A stretch of DNA of 64,000 nt, taken from RHLJ01 sp965242845. GTDB lineage: Bacteria; Bacteroidota; Rhodothermia; Balneolales; Balneolaceae. The stretch is from assembly GCA_965242845.1 (NCBI GenBank), contig CBDETC010000003.1:992001-1056000 (forward strand). Reading direction: 5' to 3'. Shown here piece after piece: positions 8,704 to 17,606 of this stretch. The position numbers and the translations under genes were made by a program. Under the pieces are notes generated by a model that saw only the letters and a list, made by a program, of their open reading frames with translations, was not told the DNA's origin and did no database searches. Numbering within the stretch: position 1 is the stretch's first letter; each line of letters starts with the position of its first letter.

Positions 8704-10092
8704 TTGATCGATAATTTTTTTGATACTTCTATTTCAGCATTTCAAAACACGGCATTTATAGTTTCTTCCGGCGAAATTGATATGCTTGTACTTAGCATTC
8801 AATTGGGAATAATGATCCTTGGGTTGATCTTCTCAGCAGTATTCTCAGGATCTGAGGTTGCCTTTTTCTCTCTTACACATCGAATTGAAGATCTAAAATC
8901 TGAAGAGAACCCTCATGCTGCCGATAATCGGATACTTTCGATGCTTGATAAACCAAGAAGGTTGTTGGCGACCATTCTGATTGGAAATACCTTCACCAAT
9001 ATTATGGCATCCGTAATGGCAGCCGCTATTACAGGCAGTTTGATGTCCTTGATAGGTCTTTCTGAAGTTCTTGTTTATGCGATTGAAGTAGTTGTACTGA
9101 CTTTTATGATCCTGATCTTAAGTGAAATTACTCCAAAAATCATAGCGATAAATAATCCCCTTCAGGTATCTCGAAGAGTAAGCGGATTCATCTACGTACT
9201 GTTCATTTTACTTAAGCCAATTGCCACCTTGCTTGCTGAAAGTGCAATTAGTCTGGAACGTTATCTTCCTAAGCCAACTACAAAGATGACTTCTGAAGAC
9301 ATTAAAACAATGGCGGAGGTGAGTGAGAAAGAAGGTTCTATTAAGGAAGATGAACGAGAGATTATTGAAAACGTGATCGAATTTGGCACAACAACAGTAA
9401 GAGAAATCATGACATCGAGAGTGAATATCATTGGGGTTTCGATGGACGACTCATTAGTGGATGTTTTGAAGTTGATTCGGGAGCATAGTCTCTCCAGGAT
9501 GCCATTGTATGAGAGTGATCTGGATACTATTCATGGAGTAATTTATACTAAAGATGTACTTCCGTACCTGAACAGAGTAGAAGAAGAGCCAACATTGAAC
9601 TGGAAGACTATTTCCAGGAAAGCATTGTTCATACCCATCACAAAAAAACTGGACGATCTGCTGCGTGACTTTCAGCATGAGAAAACACATATGGCTGTTG
9701 TGGTAGATGAATATGGAGGGACAGAAGGACTAATAACCATGGATGATGTCCTTGAAGAAATTGTAGGGGATATTGTGGATGATGAAGGAGTTGAGCCTAG
9801 CCTATATACCCGATTTAAAAGCGGCATCTATATTTTTGATGCCCAGATAGACCTTGATGATATGGAAGATATTCTGGAGTGTGAGCTTACTTCAGAGGAT
9901 GATGAATACGAGACCTTAGGCGGCTTGATTTATCACTTAACCGAAAGTCTTCCCACGGTAGGAGTAAGAGTGAAATTCAAAAATCTCGAGCTTACTGTTC
10001 ACTCTGTTCAGAATAATCGGATCAAAAAAGTACGCGTGAAGGTGGATGAACCCAAAGAAGTAGTTTCTGACAGTGGGTCGACTACATCATGA
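8704..10092 (+). CDS. CNNM/HlyC-CorC family membrane protein with CBS pair (GldE-like)
   Basis: The longest frame starts with TTG at 8704; the first ATG is at 8782 (residue 27), directly before the first membrane segment. Family members usually have a short N-terminal extension, so the TTG start is plausible, though no strong ribosome-binding site is seen. Order: CNNM transmembrane domain (about 27-200, including FSGSEVAFFSLTHR), two CBS domains (about 215-340, including REIMTSRVNI and AVVVDEYGGTEGLITMDDVLEEIVGDI) and a C-terminal CorC_HlyC domain (about 355-440). The family includes Mg/Co transport-linked proteins and the gliding protein GldE. The position directly after ssb favours a GldE-like member, but no other gliding gene is in view. 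Its stop overlaps murB by 4 bp. Confidence 0.87.
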   Translation: MIDNFFDTSISAFQNTAFIVSSGEIDMLVLSIQLGIMILGLIFSAVFSGSEVAFFSLTHRIEDLKSEENPHAADNRILSMLDKPRRLLATILIGNTFTNIMASVMAAAITGSLMSLIGLSEVLVYAIEVVVLTFMILILSEITPKIIAINNPLQVSRRVSGFIYVLFILLKPIATLLAESAISLERYLPKPTTKMTSEDIKTMAEVSEKEGSIKEDEREIIENVIEFGTTTVREIMTSRVNIIGVSMDDSLVDVLKLIREHSLSRMPLYESDLDTIHGVIYTKDVLPYLNRVEEEPTLNWKTISRKALFIPITKKLDDLLRDFQHEKTHMAVVVDEYGGTEGLITMDDVLEEIVGDIVDDEGVEPSLYTRFKSGIYIFDAQIDLDDMEDILECELTSEDDEYETLGGLIYHLTESLPTVGVRVKFKNLELTVHSVQNNRIKKVRVKVDEPKEVVSDSGSTTS

Positions 10093-11108
10093 TTGTAATT
10101 AAAGAGAAGGTTGATTTAAGCCCCTATACAACTATGGGGGTAACGGTGAAAGCAGAATATCTGGTTGAATGCTCCACTAAAGATGACTTGATAGCCGCTA
10201 TAGAATTTGCTCAAGAAAATAATCTTGAAATACTGGTATTGGGAGAAGGGAGCAACATTCTTTTTGTGAATGATTTTCAAGGTCTGATTATAGTGAATCG
10301 TATTTCAGGATTAGAAGTCGTTGACGAAAATGATGATGAGGTAGTACTTAGGATTGGGGCAGGAGAGAACTGGCATCAGTTGGTGCTTTGGTGTATTGAA
10401 AAAGATTATGGAGGCATTGAGAACCTTTCCTTAATTCCCGGTACAGTTGGTGCCGCTCCCATTCAAAATATTGGAGCCTATGGAGTAGAGCTTAAGGAAG
10501 TTTTTGTGCAACTCGAAGCTTTGCACCTGGAAGAAAAGAAGCCTATCACAATGAGCAATCAGCAATGCCGATTTGGGTATCGGGATAGCATTTTTAAGAA
10601 AGAGCTTAAAGGAAAAGTAGTAATCACTTCTGTAACGCTTAAACTTTCCAGGCATGCTGAACCACGGTTCGATTATGCCAGTCTGAAGCAGAAACTTGAA
10701 GAAAAAGGAATCGCTAACCCGTGCATTAAAGAAGTAAGCGATGCGGTTATTGAGGTTCGACAAAGTAAGCTTCCGGATCCCAAAGAGATCGGAAATACCG
10801 GGAGTTTTTTCAAGAATCCAGTGATCTCTGTTTTTCAGTTCGATGAACTCAAAAAAGAATATCCGAAGCTTCCAGGATATGCGGTAACCGAACATCTTGT
10901 AAAAGTACCTGCTGGTTGGCTAATAGAGCAGGCAGGATGGAAAGGGAAGCGAATTGGGGATGCAGGAGTGCATGAAAAGCAGGCGCTTGTGTTGGTAAAT
11001 CACGGAAAGGCGACGGGTAGTGAACTTTGGGCGCTTGCCAATGAAGTAATCAAGATCGTACAGGATACGTTTGGAATTCAACTCACTCCCGAGGTCAACA
11101 TTCTATAA
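10089..11108 (+). CDS. murB: UDP-N-acetylmuramate dehydrogenase
   Basis: 339 residues, type I MurB. It reduces UDP-GlcNAc-enolpyruvate to UDP-MurNAc with NADPH and FAD in cytoplasmic peptidoglycan precursor synthesis. FAD-binding motifs are LVLGEGSNILF (about 55-65) and NLSLIPGTVGAAPIQNIGAYG. NTGSFFKNP carries the catalytic Ser and the C-terminal TPEVNIL the conserved Glu. The start ATG overlaps the stop of the CNNM/CBS gene (ATGA-type), so the two are translationally coupled. It converges with the membrane protein gene on the other strand, one base apart. Confidence 0.96.
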   Translation: MIVIKEKVDLSPYTTMGVTVKAEYLVECSTKDDLIAAIEFAQENNLEILVLGEGSNILFVNDFQGLIIVNRISGLEVVDENDDEVVLRIGAGENWHQLVLWCIEKDYGGIENLSLIPGTVGAAPIQNIGAYGVELKEVFVQLEALHLEEKKPITMSNQQCRFGYRDSIFKKELKGKVVITSVTLKLSRHAEPRFDYASLKQKLEEKGIANPCIKEVSDAVIEVRQSKLPDPKEIGNTGSFFKNPVISVFQFDELKKEYPKLPGYAVTEHLVKVPAGWLIEQAGWKGKRIGDAGVHEKQALVLVNHGKATGSELWALANEVIKIVQDTFGIQLTPEVNIL

Positions 11109-11109
11109 C

Positions 11110-12243
11110 TTAATAGCCATCGGTATAGTTGAAAGTAATGGAAGCTTCATTAATGTCATCCCGTGTGTTTTCATAATAGACATCCAGATTGAAGTAATAC
11201 CCGCTGCTATATAGAGAGTCAAATGTTACAAGGTCAGTGTTAAAAGGGAAGGTGACATCCACTTCAATTAACTCATTAGGTTTTAAGATTACATACTTGC
11301 CTATCTTTTGCATCGATGGGAATGTTATTTCTGTGGACGCTCCAAAGCTGGGGTATTCCTCATAATAATCTGTGCCGCTAATCCATAAGCTGGTATTCTG
11401 TTTTAGAAGAATACGTTCGTCCTCGTTGTATATAAGAGTAAGTTTAATCCCCTGATCTATTTTCTCGGCATTAACGGTAGTAAAAAATACATCGAATTCA
11501 TCTTCGCTATTCGCAGAGTTAGCAAGAACGGTTATATATCCGGACATAATTAAGATATTTACCACAAAGAAGATGAGGAATGCAGGTATTCTTTTCAGAA
11601 AGGGAATCTCCATATACTTCAAAGAACGAGTCATAAGAAATGCCGGGTAAATGAGTAGAAAGAGTATCAATGTTACCCCTAATAAGAGAATAGCGATTAA
11701 ATAATTATCGGAATCAAAAAAATCGACGTCGAGTAATCCAATTTCATAAAGTCCTACAGAGATAAATGTTAGAAACGAAAAAGCGGCACAGCTTAATCCG
11801 ATTCCATATAGAAAGAGTACTCCAAAGTCATTCTCCTTTTTAAATAACCTTCTGGAAAGCTTTTCTATACCTTTAGCTAGAAGTATAAACAGTATGATTG
11901 ATGGGAGAAATTTCATTATCAGCGAAGTGGTATTCAGCTTAATAATGTCATCCAGGATGAGTTTTTTGTCTTCTTGTTGTGCTTCCTGGCTAAGTAGCAG
12001 GGCTTCGTTATAGTATGGTCCTAAAACTTCAATCCCGCCAACCAAAATGATGAAACTAAAGAGGATAAAATTATAAGGGCGAACTATTTGTTTGTGATTA
12101 TCCTTGCTAGAGAGGGCATCAAAAAAAGCTTTCGGTTTGAATAATAGCATCCCGAATGTTTTAAGATATCGTACCAAAAAGTCATAGATATCATAAATGG
12201 TTTCGTTGATTGTTTCGAAAAGCTTAAAGTTATTACTCTCCAT
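11110..12243 (-). CDS. Polytopic membrane protein (Yip1/DUF3667-like), function unknown
   Basis: 377 residues. An amphipathic N-terminus (IYDFLVRYLKTFGMLLFKPKAFFDAL) precedes five or so hydrophobic segments at about 60-78, 108-125, 145-165, 180-203 and 218-240. A C-terminal, probably extracytoplasmic, beta-rich part of about 130 residues follows. The pattern resembles Yip1-type and DUF3667 membrane proteins of Bacteroidota, but I cannot assign a function. It ends one base after murB stops on the opposite strand and is divergent from the M48 protease gene, with 38 bp between start codons. Confidence 0.65.
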   Translation of the reverse strand: MESNNFKLFETINETIYDIYDFLVRYLKTFGMLLFKPKAFFDALSSKDNHKQIVRPYNFILFSFIILVGGIEVLGPYYNEALLLSQEAQQEDKKLILDDIIKLNTTSLIMKFLPSIILFILLAKGIEKLSRRLFKKENDFGVLFLYGIGLSCAAFSFLTFISVGLYEIGLLDVDFFDSDNYLIAILLLGVTLILFLLIYPAFLMTRSLKYMEIPFLKRIPAFLIFFVVNILIMSGYITVLANSANSEDEFDVFFTTVNAEKIDQGIKLTLIYNEDERILLKQNTSLWISGTDYYEEYPSFGASTEITFPSMQKIGKYVILKPNELIEVDVTFPFNTDLVTFDSLYSSGYYFNLDVYYENTRDDINEASITFNYTDGY

Positions 12244-12281
12244 AATACCCTATATTCTAATTTTAAAACCCTGCGACATAA

Positions 12282-13805
12282 ATGTATATAAGCCCCATGG
12301 TTAAAAAAAGTATAATCAACAGAAATCTATCTGTAAGTCTTTTACTAATAGTACTTTTATTTTTTAGTGGTTGTGTTTCTTATCAAACCAGTCTGCTATC
12401 AGGGAATAAAAGGGTGTATGGATACTCATGGGATAAAGAAAAGCAAATAGGAAAGGAGGCTGATGCAGAGATTATTGCTCAGTATGGGTTATATGATGAC
12501 CAGGAATTAGCCGATTATGTAACCAGGCTCGGAGAAGAGCTATTGGAAGTGAGTCATTTTAACAGGGAAGACACTCCAGCTGAATATCGAAATACAGAGT
12601 TTACTTTTAGAGTGCTAAACAGCCCTGTGGTCAATGCCTTTGCTTTACCGGGTGGCTATGTATATGTAACTCGAGGCTTACTTAGCCATTTAGATAATGA
12701 AGCTCAATTGATGGTAGTACTAGGCCATGAGATTGGACACGTTGCTGCAAGACATGCATCTCAACGTGCAGCAAATCAGCAACTGGGGCAGGTGCTCATT
12801 ATTGGTGGGGCAGTATTAGGCGAATCTTTTGGCCTTGATGGTGGAAACATCCTCCAGTTAAGCAGTCAGACAGCCCAACTCCTATTTCTAAGCTATAGCA
12901 GGGAGAATGAAAGGGAATCTGACGCGCTTGGAGTCGAGTATTCTGCAATGGAAGGATATGTAGCTGCCGAGGGCGGGAAGTTTTTTACCTCACTAAAACG
13001 GATATCAGAAAAAGCTGGACATAGTATTCCTTCGCACCTTTCATCTCACCCCGACCCGGGCGAGAGAGAAGATAATATTCCAAGGTTGGCCGATGGATGG
13101 GCAGAGCAAGGCTATGAAATGGATATCACGAATCGTGAAGAGTTTCTTTCGAAAGTTGAAGGGTTGATGTTCGGAGATAATCCGAGAGAAGGTTTTGAAA
13201 GTGATGGGGTTTTCTACCATCCTGATTTAGCTTTTGAATTCCCGGTACCAGATGGGTTTACGGTTTACAATCAACCAACAGCTGTAATTCTGGTTAATGA
13301 AGCTCAGGATGCTGTTATCCAGTTCACTATTAATTCGGAAAGTGATAGCCCGGAAGCAGCGGTTCAGGCATTTCTGAATCAGGAAGGTGTAACTACGGTA
13401 GACCAGAGTGCTATCAATGTTAATGGATATTCTGGATATGAAGCTGAGGCTAAAGCCAATACTGATGATGGTACAGAATTGACTATTGATGTTTCAGCTG
13501 TTTCTTATTCCGGGAATATCTATCAGTTCTTAAGCTATACGACCAGTGCTCAATACAATGAGTATAGAACCCGGTTTAACTCTGTTCCTTTAGGTTTTGA
13601 TGGAGTAAGTGACCCGGATATTTTAAATGTAGAGCCTGTACGATTGGGCCTAGTAGAAGCTCAAAGAACTGCTTCATTTTCATCACTACTTCCTTCCAAT
13701 TTACCAATGAATATAGACCCTCTGGATGTAGCCATATTAAACCAGGTTGAATTGGATGAAACCATTCAGCAAGGACGGGTACTCAAGATTCCGGTTCAGA
13801 AATAG
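12282..13805 (+). CDS. M48 family metalloprotease, lipoprotein
   Basis: 507 residues (an alternative ATG at 12297 also gives a good signal). The signal ends in a lipobox LFFSGC, Cys at about residue 31, so it is probably lipid-anchored in the periplasm. The M48 catalytic core has the zinc motif in VVLGHEIGHVAARHASQR (His149-Glu150, His153) and the third ligand region SRENERESDALG. SSHPDPGER is also typical of BepA/YfgC-like proteases. The last 200 residues form an unassigned C-terminal domain (QPTAVILVNEAQDAVIQF) and a terminal VEPVRLGLVEAQR segment. A role in outer-membrane protein quality control is inferred from the family. Confidence 0.9.
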   Translation: MYISPMVKKSIINRNLSVSLLLIVLLFFSGCVSYQTSLLSGNKRVYGYSWDKEKQIGKEADAEIIAQYGLYDDQELADYVTRLGEELLEVSHFNREDTPAEYRNTEFTFRVLNSPVVNAFALPGGYVYVTRGLLSHLDNEAQLMVVLGHEIGHVAARHASQRAANQQLGQVLIIGGAVLGESFGLDGGNILQLSSQTAQLLFLSYSRENERESDALGVEYSAMEGYVAAEGGKFFTSLKRISEKAGHSIPSHLSSHPDPGEREDNIPRLADGWAEQGYEMDITNREEFLSKVEGLMFGDNPREGFESDGVFYHPDLAFEFPVPDGFTVYNQPTAVILVNEAQDAVIQFTINSESDSPEAAVQAFLNQEGVTTVDQSAINVNGYSGYEAEAKANTDDGTELTIDVSAVSYSGNIYQFLSYTTSAQYNEYRTRFNSVPLGFDGVSDPDILNVEPVRLGLVEAQRTASFSSLLPSNLPMNIDPLDVAILNQVELDETIQQGRVLKIPVQK

Positions 13806-13811
13806 ATAGAT

Positions 13812-13840
13812 AAAAAAAGAGAGAGCCTGTCCGGGCTCTC
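13812..13840 (-). terminator. Intrinsic terminator downstream of the TorF-like porin
   Basis: GAGAGCC / GGCTCTC hairpin with a T7 run when read on the minus strand. It lies 55 bp after the porin stop. It is also just after the M48 protease stop on the plus strand, but there it has no T-tract. Confidence 0.7.
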
Positions 13841-13895
13841 CCTGTCGGTTTATCCAGTTAAATTAAACCTATAACTAACGACTAAGTTTCTTTTC

Positions 13896-14546
13896 CTAGA
13901 AGGAGAACCCTACCAGAATGTATAGTTGTTCAGAGTCGGGGTTTAGAATTACCGCACCGCTTACAGGTACTGAGAAAGAGTCTGTGATTGCAATTTCCTT
14001 ACTAGTACCTACTCCGATGTTAACTAAAGCGAAGTCTCCATCTGTAGAATGCCAGCCATCACCAGCACCTATGAAAAGGTCTGCTTTATCAAGAGAGTAG
14101 CCCGCTTCAAAATAGAGGTCATCACCAACTGAGCCTTCTCCAGCAAAGATGTAATTTGCAGCTAAAGAGAAGTCTTCAATTTCATACCCAAGGTTAAACT
14201 CGTAGGCATGGGTATCAGTATCTAACCATTGAGAGCCCGGATACCAGTAGTCGGTTACGCCCAGGTATAAACCAAAGTCAAAACCGTATCCTGCATAAAG
14301 ATCCATTTCCTGGAATCCGTCATATCCTTGAGAACCCCAGGCTCCAATTGCAAAGCCACCAGTAGATAATTCAACGGAAGGTTGCCAAGATGGCCCCGAG
14401 TAAGCTACCCCGCGAAATACGTAGGTAGAATACAGGTCTACCCCGGTACTTACTTCTACTTCTTGTGCACTTGTAGCGCTACTATCTGCTAATACCAATA
14501 GTATTCCCAACAGCAGCAACGATGTAATTTTATATAGTGTTTTCAT
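13896..14546 (-). CDS. TorF-family putative outer-membrane porin
   Basis: I place the start at the ATG at 14546 rather than an upstream in-frame codon at 14597, since MKTLYKITSLLLLGILLVLA begins a standard signal peptide (cleavage near SAQ). The mature protein of about 190 residues shows the pattern of TorF-type putative porins. It begins EVSTGVDLYSTYVFRGVAYS, has alternating beta strands, and ends in an aromatic LVGFSF typical of outer-membrane barrels. It lies downstream of the ammonium transporter on the same strand with 151 bp between, including a hairpin. Porins of this kind often accompany amt genes, so a role in ammonium or small-solute entry is a reasonable inference. Confidence 0.75.
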   Translation of the reverse strand: MKTLYKITSLLLLGILLVLADSSATSAQEVEVSTGVDLYSTYVFRGVAYSGPSWQPSVELSTGGFAIGAWGSQGYDGFQEMDLYAGYGFDFGLYLGVTDYWYPGSQWLDTDTHAYEFNLGYEIEDFSLAANYIFAGEGSVGDDLYFEAGYSLDKADLFIGAGDGWHSTDGDFALVNIGVGTSKEIAITDSFSVPVSGAVILNPDSEQLYILVGFSF

Positions 14547-14615
14547 GTTTTTTCGATTGAGTGAGTGTTTTAGTGAGGCTGCACAAATACTGTACACCCG
14601 AGTGTAGCTTCCCTG

Positions 14616-14652
14616 AATCCGGGAGGAGGAGTGAGATCCTCCCGGATTTTTT
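14616..14652. other. Strong hairpin between amt and the porin gene
   Basis: AATCCGGGAGGA / TCCTCCCGGATT, a perfect 12-bp stem with a 9-nt loop. The T-run follows the stem on the plus strand, while amt and the porin gene are both on the minus strand. Read on the minus strand the stem is preceded by A residues and followed only by a weak T pair. It may attenuate amt read-through into the porin gene or terminate antisense transcription. Confidence 0.6.
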
Positions 14653-14697
14653 AGAGAAAACTTTAAGTAAGAGTGATTTTTATGTTTAGATCAGAAT

Positions 14698-15996
14698 CTA
14701 AGCGATGACCTTAGGCTCGAATTCCGGGTATGCTTCAGCATCATGCTCATGGAGGTCAAGCCCCATTTTTTCAAGCTCGCCGTTAACGCGAAGAGGTAAG
14801 AGCAGGTCGATTCCCTTAAATAGAAGGTAGCTTACCGGGAAGGTCCATAAGAAAGCAGCAGCTATACCGATTAATTGAACGCCGACTACACTCATGCTGA
14901 AACCTGCTGAGTCGAATAGGCCAGCTGCAAGAGTACCCCATGCGCCACATACACCATGAACAGAAACTGCACCAACGGCATCATCTACTTTCTTATCAAG
15001 TAAGATCATAGAGTAGTGTACAATTACTCCGGCAATAGCACCAGCAAGGATAGCGAAACCAGGAGTAAGATTAGCACAACCTGCTGTAATACCAACTAAT
15101 CCGGCAAGTACTCCATTTAATGTAATGGCACCATCTGGTTTGCCAGCTGAAATCCAGCTAATTACCATAGCAGCAGTGGCACCTGCTCCAGCTGCAAGAA
15201 ATGTATTAAGTGCAATAAGAGCTACTGAGGTGTCGCCAGTGGTAGTTGAACCAGCATTGAATCCAAACCAGCCTAACCAAAGGATAAATACACCTAGAGC
15301 TGCTAGTGGTAAGCTGTGTCCTTTGATAACCTGCGGTTTACCATCGATGTATTTCCCTACTCGAGGTCCAACTACAATAGCACCTGCCAGGGCAGCCCAG
15401 CCACCTACTGAGTGAACTACAGTAGAGCCGGCAAAATCAATGAACCCGAGTTCTTCGAGCCATCCGCTCCCGTTAAACAAACTTCCCCATGCCCAAGAGC
15501 CAAATACCGGGTAAATGAAAGCAGTAATTAAAATGGAAAAGATGAGATAAGCATTAAACGCGGTTCGTTCTGCTACAGCTCCTGAAACGATGGTTGCAGC
15601 AGTTGCGGCAAATACCGCCTGGAAGAAAAAGAAGGTATATGACCATTCGACCGAATAGTCTCCGATTTCAGTAAGCATGAATCCATCGGTTCCGATCCAG
15701 CCACCAGCTGTGGTACCGAACATTACTCCAAAGCCTACAAGAAAGAAGGCCAGCCCGCCAGCTGAAACGTCCATGACGTTCTTCATAATGATATTAATGG
15801 CATTCTTGGCACGGGTAAATCCGGTTTCGACAAGTGCAAAACCAGCTTGCATAAAGAATACCAGACATGCTGCCAGGATGGTCCATATGTAATTTAGGTT
15901 ATCCTGTACGGTTTCTGCAGTAAGATCCTGGGCCTGCACCTGATCCACAGTGAACAGAGCCAACATGCAAAGGATAAGTTTGTATCTAATTTTCAT
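14698..15996 (-). CDS. amt: Ammonium transporter (Amt/MEP/Rh family)
   Basis: 432 residues with a cleavable signal (about 1-22, ending VQA) before the 11-helix Amt fold. Recognisable segments are FFMQAGFALVETGFTRAKNAINI, ERTAFNAY, GSTVVHSVGGWAALAGAIVVGPR (with the first pore His), FILWLGWFGFNAGST and DAVGAVSVHGVCGAWGTLAAGLF (the second pore His). It conducts ammonium/ammonia across the inner membrane. No adjacent glnK-type PII gene is seen. Upstream it carries two AAGCGCTT palindromes 31 bp apart, one sharing a 12-bp motif with the glnA upstream region, so the two genes may be co-regulated by nitrogen status. Confidence 0.95.
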   Translation of the reverse strand: MKIRYKLILCMLALFTVDQVQAQDLTAETVQDNLNYIWTILAACLVFFMQAGFALVETGFTRAKNAINIIMKNVMDVSAGGLAFFLVGFGVMFGTTAGGWIGTDGFMLTEIGDYSVEWSYTFFFFQAVFAATAATIVSGAVAERTAFNAYLIFSILITAFIYPVFGSWAWGSLFNGSGWLEELGFIDFAGSTVVHSVGGWAALAGAIVVGPRVGKYIDGKPQVIKGHSLPLAALGVFILWLGWFGFNAGSTTTGDTSVALIALNTFLAAGAGATAAMVISWISAGKPDGAITLNGVLAGLVGITAGCANLTPGFAILAGAIAGVIVHYSMILLDKKVDDAVGAVSVHGVCGAWGTLAAGLFDSAGFSMSVVGVQLIGIAAAFLWTFPVSYLLFKGIDLLLPLRVNGELEKMGLDLHEHDAEAYPEFEPKVIA

Positions 15997-16123
15997 CAGT
16001 TAAATGGTTAGTTGAGATGAGTGAGTTGAGTTTTTATACCCATTGCTAACATAATTAGGCAAGGTTAAACATCAAACAAAAAAAATTAATACAATCTTCA
16101 TATATGCATTATCAATTACTGTG

Positions 16124-16168
16124 AGAAGCGCTTTTTTATTCAGAATACAAGGTGAAAAGCGCTTACGT
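16124..16168 (-). promoter_or_regulatory. Paired AAGCGCTT operator-like sites upstream of amt
   Basis: Two copies of the palindrome AAGCGCTT, at 16126-16133 and 16157-16164, have centres 31 bp apart, about three helical turns. Read towards amt, the distal copy is GTAAGCGCTTTT, identical over 12 bp and in the same orientation to the site upstream of glnA (21202-21213). The shape resembles LacI/GalR-family operators, but the cognate regulator is not in the window. Confidence 0.55.
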
Positions 16169-16262
16169 CAAAATTTTATTTTTTTTAAAAAGGCTCGCTT
16201 AACGAGTGCGTAACAAGGGGTAAGGAAGAGTGATTTCTGAGAAAAGGTGTGTTACAAAACCG

Positions 16263-16270
16263 TATCTTTG
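16263..16270 (+). promoter_or_regulatory. -7 element for purB
   Basis: TATCTTTG is a perfect match to the Bacteroidota TAnnTTTG box and lies 34 bp before the ATG. The -33 region is degenerate (TTTCTG near 16234). Confidence 0.55.
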
Positions 16271-16304
16271 CGCGCGAACACTCACCAAATAAAGATCACT
16301 TTTT

Positions 16305-17600
16305 ATGATTTCAAGATATGCCCGAAAAGAAATGTCGGATATATGGACAGAAGAAAACCAGTTCAATGCATGGTTAGAAGTAGAGCTGGCGGCATGCTGG
16401 GCATGGGCTAAACTAGGGACGATCCCGATGGAAGATGTTGACAAGTTATATGATCAGGCATCTTTTGATTTAGCGCGGATTAAAGAAATCGAAGAGCAGA
16501 CTCGTCATGATGTGGTTGCATTTACCCGTGCCGTTTCTGAGACACTTGGTGAAGAAAAAAAATGGATTCATTACGGACTCACATCTACTGATGTGGTTGA
16601 TACGGCCTGGGGAGTGAGGCTTAAACAGGCCAATGAAATACTTATATCAGATTTAGAACGAATTATATCTGTACTAAAAGAAAAGGCTTTAAAGCATAAG
16701 TATACCGTGATGATGGGGCGTACTCATGGAATTCATGCTGAGCCCACTACTTTTGGGTTGAAGTGTGCACTGTGGTATGCTGAGATGACCAGGAACTTAG
16801 AAAGATTTCAAAAAGCGGCGTCAGATGTTGAGTTTGGGAAGCTATCTGGCTCAGTGGGAACCTTTGCAAATATCCCCCCCGAAGTAGAGCAATATACTTG
16901 TGAGAAGCTTGGGCTTACTCCTGCGCCAATCTCAACACAAACACTCCAACGTGACCGGCATGCTCACTACTTATCTACGATAGCACTGATTGGGTCTACC
17001 CTGGAAAAAATGGCGGTAGAAGTTAGACACCTGCAACGTAGTGAAGTTCGTGAAGCTGAAGAAGCATTCAGGAAAGGTCAAAAGGGTTCTTCTTCAATGC
17101 CTCATAAACGAAACCCAATTAGCTCGGAAAATATTTCAGGTTGTGCCCGGGTGTTGAGGGGCTATATGGTTACTGCATTTGAGAATATTCCACTTTGGCA
17201 CGAACGAGACATTTCTCATTCGTCAGCAGAACGAATCATTTTACCCGATGCCACCATACTCTTAGACTATATGCTATCCCGTTTTGCGAATGTGATTGAG
17301 AACCTGGTTGTGTTTGAGAACAATATGGAAGCCAACATCTGGAAGACGCATGGTCTTGTATTTTCACAGCGGGTACTGAACAAACTTATTGAGAAAGGAG
17401 AAGTACGGGAACAAGCCTATGATGCCGTTCAGCCTTTGGCTATGCAGTCCTGGGAAAATCAGATTCCATTCAAACCTTTGGTAGAAGCAGACGAATTTAT
17501 CACGAACCGACTATCTCAAGAAGAAATAGATGATGCCTTTGACCTTAATCACCATACAAGGAATGTAGACGTGATTTTTGATAGGGTGGGGCTTTCTTAA
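16305..17600 (+). CDS. purB: Adenylosuccinate lyase
   Basis: 431 residues. It catalyses two steps of purine synthesis: SAICAR to AICAR plus fumarate, and adenylosuccinate to AMP plus fumarate. Fumarase/aspartase superfamily motifs are present: ARKEMSDIW at the N-terminus, TRHDVVAFTRAVSE, HYGLTSTDVVDTA, GRTHGIHAEPTTFG and the signature GSSSMPHKRNPISSENI (catalytic Ser loop, about 263-280). The length is normal for the bacterial short form. The gene is transcribed from a Bacteroidota-like promoter and converges with menE, 6 bp apart. purE and purK lie 14-20 kb away, so purine genes are not clustered here. Confidence 0.97.
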   Translation: MISRYARKEMSDIWTEENQFNAWLEVELAACWAWAKLGTIPMEDVDKLYDQASFDLARIKEIEEQTRHDVVAFTRAVSETLGEEKKWIHYGLTSTDVVDTAWGVRLKQANEILISDLERIISVLKEKALKHKYTVMMGRTHGIHAEPTTFGLKCALWYAEMTRNLERFQKAASDVEFGKLSGSVGTFANIPPEVEQYTCEKLGLTPAPISTQTLQRDRHAHYLSTIALIGSTLEKMAVEVRHLQRSEVREAEEAFRKGQKGSSSMPHKRNPISSENISGCARVLRGYMVTAFENIPLWHERDISHSSAERIILPDATILLDYMLSRFANVIENLVVFENNMEANIWKTHGLVFSQRVLNKLIEKGEVREQAYDAVQPLAMQSWENQIPFKPLVEADEFITNRLSQEEIDDAFDLNHHTRNVDVIFDRVGLS

Positions 17601-17606
17601 AAGTAA

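Larger units (their letters stand above)
15997..16304. promoter_or_regulatory. Intergenic control region between amt and purB
   Basis: 308 bp between divergent start codons. It holds two AAGCGCTT palindromes at 16126-16133 and 16157-16164 (listed separately) and a -7-like TATCTTTG at 16263-16270 serving purB. The remainder is A/T-rich with no open frame or RNA gene that I can support. Confidence 0.7.

Noticed and set aside
10431..10895. 154-codon open frame on the minus strand inside murB
   Set aside because: It is antisense to a well-conserved murB and has no recognisable domain or ribosome-binding site.
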